A stretch of 6,611 nt of DNA from an uncultured Bacteroidales bacterium (GTDB taxonomy: Bacteria > Bacteroidota > Bacteroidia > Bacteroidales > P3), in the NCBI GenBank assembly GCA_947097635.1, contig CAMURW010000087.1:1-6611 (forward strand). The letters run 5' to 3'. Positions 1 through 5,937 of the stretch are shown one piece after another. Position 1 is the stretch's first letter, and each line of letters starts with the position of its first letter. A program made the position numbers and the translations under genes. Below the pieces are notes generated by a model. It worked only from the letters and a program-made list of their open reading frames with translations. It searched no databases and was not told where the DNA came from.

Positions 1-576
1 ATATTGCAGGAATGTATAACTGAAGACCCTGTCCGTGTGAAATCTCATGGTGGCGTCGAATTGGATGTCGTATTTGTCAATTATCCCTTTCCGAAAGCAC
101 CATCCGGCAGCACAGAGAATGGGAAGGTGTAGCTGCTGATACTCTTGTTTCGATTGACAGAGCATATCTTCTCTTCCTCGAAAAATATATTCAGTGTGAT
201 TATTTTGCAGATTTACATATTTGTAATTGAATTGAAGGACATCGATTTGCTCATGTTCGCCAAGTTGTTTTCTACATTCCATAACACAATTGTTTTCATA
301 CCAATCGTCACTGTCTAGCATGAGGACATAGTCGCCCTTTGCATGTTTCAGTGCTGTGTTTCTGGCTGCTCCTTCTCCTCGGTTGTCTTGATGGAAAACG
401 CGAATGCGACTATCTTTTTTGGCAAAATCGTCGCATATTGTACCGCTGCGGTCCGTAGAACCGTCATCCACCAACAATAGTTCCCAACAGCCTACGGTCT
501 GATTCAAGACGCTATTGATGCATTCTTCCAAATATTTGTCGGAGTTGTAGACAGGAGTGATAATAGAGAATAGCAT
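1..576 (-). CDS. Glycosyltransferase family 2 (GT-A fold), C-terminus cut by window edge
   Basis: This reading frame starts with ATG at 576 and stays open for 192 codons to base 1, so the stop lies outside the window. The product starts MLFSIITPVYNSDKYLEE, the usual first strand of the GT2 nucleotide-binding fold. LLLVDDGSTD follows at residues 33-42, and a metal-binding DXD-type motif (D88-S89-D90, in LDSDDW) at 88-92. A later MRF..DRVF segment near residue 177 resembles the acceptor-side region of the family. Enzymes of this type transfer a sugar from a nucleotide-sugar donor to a lipid-linked or glycan acceptor in the cytoplasm; donor and acceptor cannot be read here. It starts 2 bases after the stop of the preceding GT2 gene, so it is probably co-translated with it. 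It is only distantly similar to the two upstream GT2 genes, since it has the classical DDG and DSDD forms. About 100-150 residues are probably missing. Confidence 0.93.
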   Translation of the reverse strand, partial: MLFSIITPVYNSDKYLEECINSVLNQTVGCWELLLVDDGSTDRSGTICDDFAKKDSRIRVFHQDNRGEGAARNTALKHAKGDYVLMLDSDDWYENNCVMECRKQLGEHEQIDVLQFNYKYVNLQNNHTEYIFRGREDMLCQSKQEYQQLHLPILCAAGWCFRKGIIDKYDIQFDATMRFHTDRVFSYTFLQY

Positions 577-578
577 AT

Positions 579-1544
579 TTAGGATAAGAGCAATGGTTGT
601 ATTGTTATTGGATTTATCTCCACCCATTTGGGTGCCGGGAAGATTTTGCGTTTGAGGTTGACAAAATCGAAGCCGCGGAGGAAGTAGCCGAAAAAGCGAA
701 GGAAAGGGATGCCTTGGTGCTCGCGGATCCAGATGGTGAGCCACTCGTGGTAGTGTATGCCGAAGAGGAAATGACGCCAGCAGTATTTCTTGGTGTAGTA
801 GAGGATGGATTCTTTGACGGACAGGGAGAATCCGCTGGTGGTGTAGTTTACGGAAACGCTGTCGGAATGGGCGCGCCATTGGACGAGAGGCTCGGAAATG
901 ATATGCACGGGCTTGCCGTGAGTAAGGAAACGCATCACGATAGGGTAGTCCTCACTCATTGGGAATCGTTCATCGAAGCCATCGACATCTTCTAATGCCT
1001 TGCTATTGACAAAGATGGCGGGACCAGGTATCATGGGGTGATAGCGCAGCATCTGACGTAACTGTTTCCCTGCCTCGCTTTTTGTTGTCTCACCGGAAGA
1101 AGTGTTCACAAGAGGGCAGTGCCAACATTCGGAGCAACGTCCTTCGGCGTTTATGCGTTCTGCATCGCTGAAATACAACTCCGTTCCTGGTTGGATGTTA
1201 GCCGCAAATCGTTCTATGCAGTTGGGTTTCAACATATCATCCCCGGCAATGTATTTTATCCATTCGCCGTGTGCCAATGCACGTGCATGGTTGTAGTTGC
1301 CGCAGATGCCTTGGTTGGTGGGTGTCTTAGTGACAACGGTGCGGACAAAACAGCCTTTATGCTCCGATACCCATTTGCTGCAGATGGCCACCGTGTTGTC
1401 GGTGGAGCAGTCATCGGATATTATCAACTCAGCCTTCAGGTTGCCAGAAGGAGGGTGCAGGATCGATTGGCTATTGCAGCTCTCCAACGTATCGAGGACG
1501 TACTTGGATGAGTTGTAGGTAATAACGATGATGGAAACGAGCAT
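579..1544 (-). CDS. Glycosyltransferase family 2, paralogue A of a tandem pair
   Basis: This 321-residue protein starts at an ATG aligned with the first strand of the GT2 fold (MLVSIIVITYNSSKYVL). It carries S43-D44-D45 at the nucleotide-binding position, then TPTNQGICGNYNHA (74-87), then the DXD-equivalent G101-D102-D103. Further on are SED (197-199), a likely catalytic-base region, and QWRAHS (222-227). The C-terminal part (about 245-321) is rich in aromatic residues and probably amphipathic. Length is normal for the family. It is expected to add one sugar to a lipid-linked glycan on the cytoplasmic face of the inner membrane; donor, acceptor and linkage cannot be read. It is clearly related to the gene at 1658-2593 along its whole length, pointing to an old tandem duplication. 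Residues 27-38 contain a short insertion relative to that paralogue. No Shine-Dalgarno sequence precedes the start. Confidence 0.94.
   Translation of the reverse strand: MLVSIIVITYNSSKYVLDTLESCNSQSILHPPSGNLKAELIISDDCSTDNTVAICSKWVSEHKGCFVRTVVTKTPTNQGICGNYNHARALAHGEWIKYIAGDDMLKPNCIERFAANIQPGTELYFSDAERINAEGRCSECWHCPLVNTSSGETTKSEAGKQLRQMLRYHPMIPGPAIFVNSKALEDVDGFDERFPMSEDYPIVMRFLTHGKPVHIISEPLVQWRAHSDSVSVNYTTSGFSLSVKESILYYTKKYCWRHFLFGIHYHEWLTIWIREHQGIPFLRFFGYFLRGFDFVNLKRKIFPAPKWVEINPITIQPLLLS
1288..1310. repeat. 23-bp direct repeat shared by the two GT2 paralogues, copy 1
   Basis: These 23 bases are identical to 2358-2380. They encode the conserved GICGNYNHA segment in both paralogues. I take this as leftover identity from gene duplication under protein constraint, but it could support recombination between the genes. 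Confidence 0.85.
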
Positions 1545-1548
1545 TTGG

Positions 1549-1681
1549 CTATGTGATTAATTTATGACCGGTTGTGGCAGTGATTGGTTTACTTATATGT
1601 GAATAACAAGAAGATTGTGCGAGTTCTTTCCAGCCGTCCCAATATTTTCCCTGGGAACTAGTCGGCATCCACGTCTCGGGG
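1549..1681 (-). other. Probable displaced 3' end of the upstream GT2 gene (+1 frame)
   Basis: The annotated stop of the GT2 gene leaves 113 bases before the next start, unlike the tight junctions around it. If one C is dropped from the CCCC run at 1678-1681 (minus strand), the frame continues after residue P305 for 42 codons and stops with TAG at 1549-1551, 4 bases before the ATG at 1544. The added peptide begins ETWMPTSSQGKYWDGWKELA and looks protein-like. Its KIFPPETW aligns with KIFPAPKW at the end of the neighbouring paralogue. I infer a frameshift, either a true mutation or a base-call error. A 42-codon open frame can also occur by chance, so this is not proven. No promoter or terminator is visible in the gap. 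Confidence 0.55.
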
Positions 1682-2593
1682 AGGGAAGATTTTGCGCCAG
1701 GCGTTCACAAGGTCGAAGAGGCGTAGCAGATAACCCATGTATCGGGGGAGACCTTTTTTGCCTTTGTGAGCGGCAAGGTAGCGTTCCATTTCGTTGTGGT
1801 AGAGATGGAAAGGCATGAAGAGCCTCAGGCAGTAGCGATGGTCGTAGTCCCTCTTGGCACGTTCTATGTCGCTGACAAACGCCGGTTTGCTGTGCGATAC
1901 GCTGGTGGAATGTATCCTCCAGCGCACCAGGCGCTCCTTGGTGGAGATGATGCGGAGGTTGTGGACGAGATACTTTAATACTATTGTCCAGTCCTCGCAC
2001 ATGGGGTAGCGCAAGTCGAAGCCGCCAACGGCAATCAGTATCTTGCGGCGGACGAAAATGGTGGGGCCTGCAAGCCCATAGTGATGGGAGAGCATCAGGC
2101 GTAGCTGTTTCCTTGCACAGACGTTTGGCAGAGGAAAGTTGTAATGGCCTTCAGCGTTTTCTGGATAAATAGAATCAGTTGATTTGCTTTTCGTTACCTG
2201 TTGTTTGTTGAAGTCTTCGTTGAAGTAATCGTCAGCACTGAAATAAATATGTACGTTGGGCTGGACGAGTGTCACGAGACGGGCTATGCAGTTGTCTTTC
2301 AGAATGTCGTCGCTGGCAATATATTTAACGAAGTTGCCGTGCGAGTGCTTTAACGCGTGGTTGTAGTTGCCGCAGATGCCGATATTTGTAGGCGTGCTGA
2401 TGAATAAAGTGCTGACGAAGCGTGACTTATGCGCTGCGAGCCAGGATAGGCACAACTCTTTCGTGTCGTCCGACGAGCAATCGTCAGAGATTATCAGCTC
2501 TATAGGCTGATAAGTCTGGCGAAAGGCACTATCCAACGTCTCTAATACGTAACGTGCAGAGTTGTATGTGATTACGGCGATGGTGACAAGCAC
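1658..2593 (-). CDS. Glycosyltransferase family 2, paralogue B; possible 3' frameshift
   Basis: As read, the product has 311 residues. The start is GTG at 2591-2593, not ATG: the in-frame stop at 2606-2608 leaves no other start, and the N-terminus (MLVTIAVITYNSARYVLETL) aligns with residue 1 of paralogue A. GT2 landmarks are S36-D37-D38, TPTNIGICGNYNHA (67-80), the DXD-equivalent S94-D95-D96, C199-E200-D201 and RWRIHS (224-229). The predicted role is transfer of a sugar to a lipid-linked polysaccharide intermediate in the cytoplasm; specificity is unknown. It starts 12 bases after the acyltransferase stop, with no Shine-Dalgarno sequence. The end is odd: after KIFPP (301-305) the frame stops within 6 codons, but a one-base shift in a C run gives a 347-residue product ending at 1549. 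The catalytic domain is complete either way, so the enzyme may still work. Confidence 0.92.
   Translation of the reverse strand: MLVTIAVITYNSARYVLETLDSAFRQTYQPIELIISDDCSSDDTKELCLSWLAAHKSRFVSTLFISTPTNIGICGNYNHALKHSHGNFVKYIASDDILKDNCIARLVTLVQPNVHIYFSADDYFNEDFNKQQVTKSKSTDSIYPENAEGHYNFPLPNVCARKQLRLMLSHHYGLAGPTIFVRRKILIAVGGFDLRYPMCEDWTIVLKYLVHNLRIISTKERLVRWRIHSTSVSHSKPAFVSDIERAKRDYDHRYCLRLFMPFHLYHNEMERYLAAHKGKKGLPRYMGYLLRLFDLVNAWRKIFPPRDVDAD
2358..2380. repeat. 23-bp direct repeat shared by the two GT2 paralogues, copy 2
   Basis: Identical to 1288-1310, in the same orientation and the same codon phase of the paralogous gene. Recombination between the copies would remove about 1.07 kb and leave one in-frame hybrid GT2 gene. 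Confidence 0.85.
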
Positions 2594-2605
2594 AGGGAAA
2601 GGGCT

Positions 2606-3619
2606 TTATCTCGTTTGCTTTTGCAGTTTGTCGCCGAGAGCTTGAACGAGGAGAGGAATGCAAAGGCACAGGAACGTAGTGACCGTCATAAACGCCCAGA
2701 AAGGCACATGGTTTATCAGCGATGTGCTTCTGAATGCTATCGCGCAGCCCCAGGCTACGAACATCTGAAGGAGGTATATCCAGTAACAGCCTTTGGAGAT
2801 TTTCGTCATGCACCAGCAGATCCACCTTGCCTTACGCATGCCACCGCCTGCAAAAGCGGCGGCAGGCAGCGAAAGTAGTCCCGTAAATACGGGAAAGAGG
2901 CTGCGGTCGTGCGTAACAATGAAATATGCCGTCCACCCCGCGAAGGGCAATGATGCCAGCATCCAATGCCACCATTGTAGGCTTTTCAGCTCTTCTATGC
3001 CTTCGGCGCAAAGAACTCCTAATGCATAGAAAAAGAAGTATTTGCAAAACAAGGCAGCGCCAAACTTGTATGTCACATCAGGAAGTGTTAGCCCGACGGA
3101 GAGGAGGCATAACATCATCTTCAGCCAGCGTGGTAGCTTGAAGTAAAGAGGCGAGATGAGGTAGAATCCCATCAGCACATAGACATACCACAGAAAACTG
3201 GCGTGACTTTGCATGGGGTAGGTGACCAGCAACTTCAGTTCCTGCCACAACGTGGGGAGCCATCCTCCTTGTGCCTCTATAATGCCATTGAAATAGGCAG
3301 AACTTATGCCGGCCACGGCACCTATTAGGATGAAGGGGAAGAAGAACTTGCTGAACTTGCGCCACTCGTATTGGAAGTACTGTCCCGCTGCGTTCACACC
3401 TCTGTAACTGTAGCGTATCAGCAATGCGGAGAGGAAGACAAAGAGTTCCATGTGGAAAGAGTATATCCACCCGTGGAAGACTTCGTTGTACCACTGTGGC
3501 GAGAAGCTGAAACTTAGATGTCCCAGCACTACAAGTGTCATAGCAATGCCGATCATCATGTCAACAAATACTAGGCGGGGCTTGTGCTGGACTATTGTTT
3601 TATGGGTGTATTTCGGCAT
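2606..3619 (-). CDS. Membrane acyltransferase, acyltransferase-3 family (glycan O-acylation)
   Basis: I start this gene at ATG 3617-3619 (337 residues). A longer frame to 3643 would need a TTG start and adds only eight residues of no evident function. The protein is very hydrophobic with about ten likely membrane segments. Family marks are RLVFVDMMIGIAM (15-27), H34 in VVLGH, YSFHMELFVFLSA (53-65) with H56, and the LWYVYVLMGFYLISPL block (133-148). These match Pfam acyltransferase 3, whose members move acyl groups, often acetyl, onto sugars at the inner membrane; the H34 region is considered essential in the family. Its place between the exporter genes and glycosyltransferases suggests it decorates this polysaccharide. 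Substrate and acyl group are not readable. An 84-base AT-rich spacer separates it from the permease stop, and the next gene follows after 12 bases. Confidence 0.9.
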   Translation of the reverse strand: MPKYTHKTIVQHKPRLVFVDMMIGIAMTLVVLGHLSFSFSPQWYNEVFHGWIYSFHMELFVFLSALLIRYSYRGVNAAGQYFQYEWRKFSKFFFPFILIGAVAGISSAYFNGIIEAQGGWLPTLWQELKLLVTYPMQSHASFLWYVYVLMGFYLISPLYFKLPRWLKMMLCLLSVGLTLPDVTYKFGAALFCKYFFFYALGVLCAEGIEELKSLQWWHWMLASLPFAGWTAYFIVTHDRSLFPVFTGLLSLPAAAFAGGGMRKARWICWCMTKISKGCYWIYLLQMFVAWGCAIAFRSTSLINHVPFWAFMTVTTFLCLCIPLLVQALGDKLQKQTR

Positions 3620-3703
3620 ATTATTGGCATACAATTGAAACAATATTTTAACAACGGAAACGCAGTCATAAAGATTTAGTCAAATCTCATTGTTTTCAAT
3701 TTA
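3620..3703 (-). other. AT-rich spacer between permease and acyltransferase genes
   Basis: This is the longest spacer in the cluster that does not look coding. The permease ends with two consecutive TAA codons (3706-3704 and 3703-3701). A small perfect inverted repeat, AGATTT-GACT-AAATCT, occupies 3672-3687. Its stem is only 6 base pairs, AT-rich, and not followed by a run of T residues, so it is not a convincing terminator. I searched for the Bacteroidota promoter pattern (TTTG, then TAnnTTTG) and for a sigma-70 pair and found neither with acceptable spacing. Confidence 0.5.
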
Positions 3704-4573
3704 TTACACGGTGTCTATGAAATTCCTCTCGGCCCTGGTGAACATGATGAGTCCTATGATGAGGGTAATGAACAGGCAGACGGCGCAGTAAAAAATACCC
3801 TGCCAGTCCATAGTTCCTCGTCCAGTGATGGAATAGCGGAAACTTTCGAAGATGCCGGAGAGAGGGTTTGCTTCCAGCACCCATCCGAAACGGCGTGTGC
3901 GCGTGATGCTGATAGGATACACCACAGGAGTGACATACATCATTAAGTTCATTCCCACACGTATGAAAGAATCAAGGTCGCGGTATTTGACGGTCAGAGC
4001 ACTACAGATGAGTCCCCAGGAGAAAGCAGTGCCAGCCAGCAAGGTGACGTAGAGCGGCAGCGCCCACAGTTCTACTGTGGGATGGATGTCTACGCCGCCC
4101 CAGTAAAAATACAGGTATATCGCGATAAGCAACGCGCCTTGTACGGCAAAAGTGACCAGCGAAGATACCACCCCGCTAACAGGTAGAATGAGTCGGGGAA
4201 AGTAGGCTTTGCTGAACAAGTTTGCATTGCCGGCCAGAAAGTTGCTGGTGACACTGAAGCAGGCGTTGAAGTAACTCCACATTAAAACGCCAGACATATA
4301 GAATATAGTCTGCGGCAGCCCGTCGGTAGAGAGATTTGCCAATCCGCCGAAGACGAACATATACAACGCCGTGGATATTAGTGGGTTGATGATAAACCAC
4401 AACCAACCCAACAAGGTCTGCTTGTATACGGAGACAATGTTGCGGCGGATGAAAATAGCAAGTAGGTCGCGATAATGCCAGAACTCTTTGAAGCTAAAGT
4501 GTATATACTTGCCTATAGGCTCTATGACTTTCGTCCAATTCTGGGTCTCGGTTTGTGTAATAGTGTCTGACAT
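3704..4573 (-). CDS. wzm: ABC-2 type polysaccharide export permease (Wzm-like)
   Basis: This 289-residue integral membrane protein is the channel half of an ABC exporter for lipid-linked polysaccharide. It has a cytoplasmic N-terminus with an amphipathic stretch before RDLLAIFIRRNIVSVYKQTL (35-54), typical of O-antigen and teichoic acid permeases. About six membrane segments follow, near 57-77, 88-110, 130-157, 170-193, 203-221 and 258-278. Family landmarks are KAYFPRLILP (122-131), KYRDLDSF (196-203), TPVVYP (215-220) and NPLSG (236-240). It presumably dimerises, binds two copies of the ATPase encoded just upstream, and moves the undecaprenyl-linked glycan to the periplasm. The ATG lies 2 bases after the ATPase stop (ATG TAA CT ATG), which suggests coupled translation and equal amounts of both subunits. 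It could also be named tagG- or rfb-like; the gene symbol rests on family resemblance. Confidence 0.93.
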   Translation of the reverse strand: MSDTITQTETQNWTKVIEPIGKYIHFSFKEFWHYRDLLAIFIRRNIVSVYKQTLLGWLWFIINPLISTALYMFVFGGLANLSTDGLPQTIFYMSGVLMWSYFNACFSVTSNFLAGNANLFSKAYFPRLILPVSGVVSSLVTFAVQGALLIAIYLYFYWGGVDIHPTVELWALPLYVTLLAGTAFSWGLICSALTVKYRDLDSFIRVGMNLMMYVTPVVYPISITRTRRFGWVLEANPLSGIFESFRYSITGRGTMDWQGIFYCAVCLFITLIIGLIMFTRAERNFIDTV

Positions 4574-4575
4574 AG

Positions 4576-5877
4576 TTACATTTTTGTAATATCATCCCAC
4601 TGCACTACAGGACGCATGACACCGGGAAGCGTGGCACCACGAAAGTCCTCGTTGCGCGTGACAGAATCCAGTGAGTCAAGGTACTCTATCTTCACAACGT
4701 CTATTTTCTTCCACAGAGGATAGTCCGGCGTGTAGTGAAAGCAGGTGAATCCGAAGACGGCCTCGCCGGTGTTCATGATGTTGGCGGGAATCCATAGGAT
4801 GGTGCGATAAAGACCTGGCGTCACGTTGGCGCGGCTCATCTTATGGGTATTGTGGGAGGCGAAGAGTTCCACGCCATAGTCGTTAGAGACATACACTGCG
4901 GGGTTGAAGGCTTCGCATTCGTGTAACACCTCGTATTCCATAAGGAATCCGACTTTTCTGTCTATGTAGGTGCTCGACAGTACATTTCCATTCTCATCTA
5001 TCAGCGCGGCGTGGCGCAGCTTGATATTCTTGTCGCCTGGTGCATCGTCGTCATTATAGTCGCAGGTGGTCTTGATATCCTGCGTTGTCTTGAGGTACTC
5101 TTCGATGACCTGGTCCGTTTCGCCAATCAACCTCAACCGACCTTTTTCCAGCAGCATACCTTTGGAGCAGAGCGAGCGAACGGAAGCCATGTTGTGGCTG
5201 ACGAAAAGTACGGTGCGGCCGCTGTGTTGTGCCACGTCGCGTATCTTGCCTACGGCCCGTTTCTGGAATTCCGCGTCGCCGACGCTGAGTACTTCGTCCA
5301 CCACCAGTATTTCAGGTTCCAGATGTGCTGCCACAGCAAAGCCCAGGCGTACCAGCATGCCACTGCTGTAACGTTTCACGGGTGTGTCCAGATAACGTTC
5401 ACAGCCGCTGAACTCCACAATGGCGTCCATCTGCTTGTCTATCTCCCATTTCTTCATTCCCAGCACGGCGCCGTTCATATAGATATTCTCCTTGCCGGTG
5501 AGTTCGCCATGAAATCCCGTGCCTACTTCCAGAAGCGAGGCAATACGGCCATTGACGCAAATCCTGCCCAGCGTGGGAGTGGTGACATTGGAGAGGAGCT
5601 TTAGCAGTGTGCTTTTACCGGCGCCATTTTTGCCGATGATGCCAAGCACCTCACCACATTTCAGATCTAAGGAGATGTCGCGTAGGGCATATACGAAATC
5701 GGAGTGACCTTTGACGGAGCGGTCGTTTGTTTCGCCGACACGCAGATAGGGATCTGGCTTACGCAACACCTGCGTGACGATCCAACGATTAAAATCGTAG
5801 CCAATAGTGCCAGTGCCGATGGTGTTCAGTTGGTACATCTTGCTGACATTCACGAATTTAACTGCTAATTGGGACAT
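4576..5877 (-). CDS. wzt: ABC polysaccharide exporter ATPase with C-terminal extension (Wzt-like)
   Basis: This 433-residue cytoplasmic ATPase powers the adjacent permease. The nucleotide-binding domain covers about residues 1-265: Walker A GKNGAGKST (82-90), RIASLLEVGTGFHGELTG (111-128), signature YSSGM (170-174) in place of LSGGQ, Walker B ILVVDE (190-195) and H228 of the switch loop. The YSSGM signature and the long stretch between the first strand and Walker A (about 17-60) are typical of Wzt/TagH exporters. Residues about 270-433 form a beta-rich extension with no ATPase motifs. It matches in position and size the C-terminal domain that, in characterised Wzt proteins, recognises the modified end of the glycan. 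Whether it does so here is inferred. The ATG at 5877 is the only plausible start, since the 20 in-frame codons upstream, back to the GT4 stop, hold no ATG, GTG or TTG. No well-spaced Shine-Dalgarno sequence is present. Confidence 0.95.
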   Translation of the reverse strand: MSQLAVKFVNVSKMYQLNTIGTGTIGYDFNRWIVTQVLRKPDPYLRVGETNDRSVKGHSDFVYALRDISLDLKCGEVLGIIGKNGAGKSTLLKLLSNVTTPTLGRICVNGRIASLLEVGTGFHGELTGKENIYMNGAVLGMKKWEIDKQMDAIVEFSGCERYLDTPVKRYSSGMLVRLGFAVAAHLEPEILVVDEVLSVGDAEFQKRAVGKIRDVAQHSGRTVLFVSHNMASVRSLCSKGMLLEKGRLRLIGETDQVIEEYLKTTQDIKTTCDYNDDDAPGDKNIKLRHAALIDENGNVLSSTYIDRKVGFLMEYEVLHECEAFNPAVYVSNDYGVELFASHNTHKMSRANVTPGLYRTILWIPANIMNTGEAVFGFTCFHYTPDYPLWKKIDVVKIEYLDSLDSVTRNEDFRGATLPGVMRPVVQWDDITKM

Positions 5878-5937
5878 GGTGTGTAATAGACGTTTTGTTC
5901 CTCCCCAAAGAAGAAACGTGTGGCGGTAGGTGGCGAA

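Noticed and set aside
597..995. A 132-codon plus-strand open frame with an acidic product
   Set aside because: It is antisense to the well-supported GT2 gene at 579-1544 and shows no family motif.
1593..2000. A 135-codon minus-strand frame that spans the apparent 113-base gap
   Set aside because: Most of it overlaps the GT2 gene in another frame, its composition is rich in R, P and H as expected of an off-frame reading, and it does not match the paralogue. The other shifted frame, ending at 1549, explains the gap better.
3620..3643. Longer acyltransferase starting at TTG 3641-3643
   Set aside because: TTG is a rare start, the added eight residues hold no family motif, and an ATG at 3617-3619 sits at a normal distance before the conserved RLVFVD segment.
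3672..3687. Hairpin as an intrinsic terminator after the permease gene
   Set aside because: The stem is only 6 bp and AT-rich, with no run of T residues after it, so it lacks the marks of a rho-independent terminator.
5011..5604. A 197-codon plus-strand open frame
   Set aside because: It is wholly antisense to the ATPase gene, over Walker A, signature and Walker B sequences. Its product shows no recognisable domain, so it is a shadow of that gene.
5897..5906. GGGGAGGAAC (minus strand) resembling a Shine-Dalgarno sequence before the ATPase gene
   Set aside because: It ends about 19 bases before the ATG, too far for normal ribosome placement, and there is no alternative start at a suitable distance.
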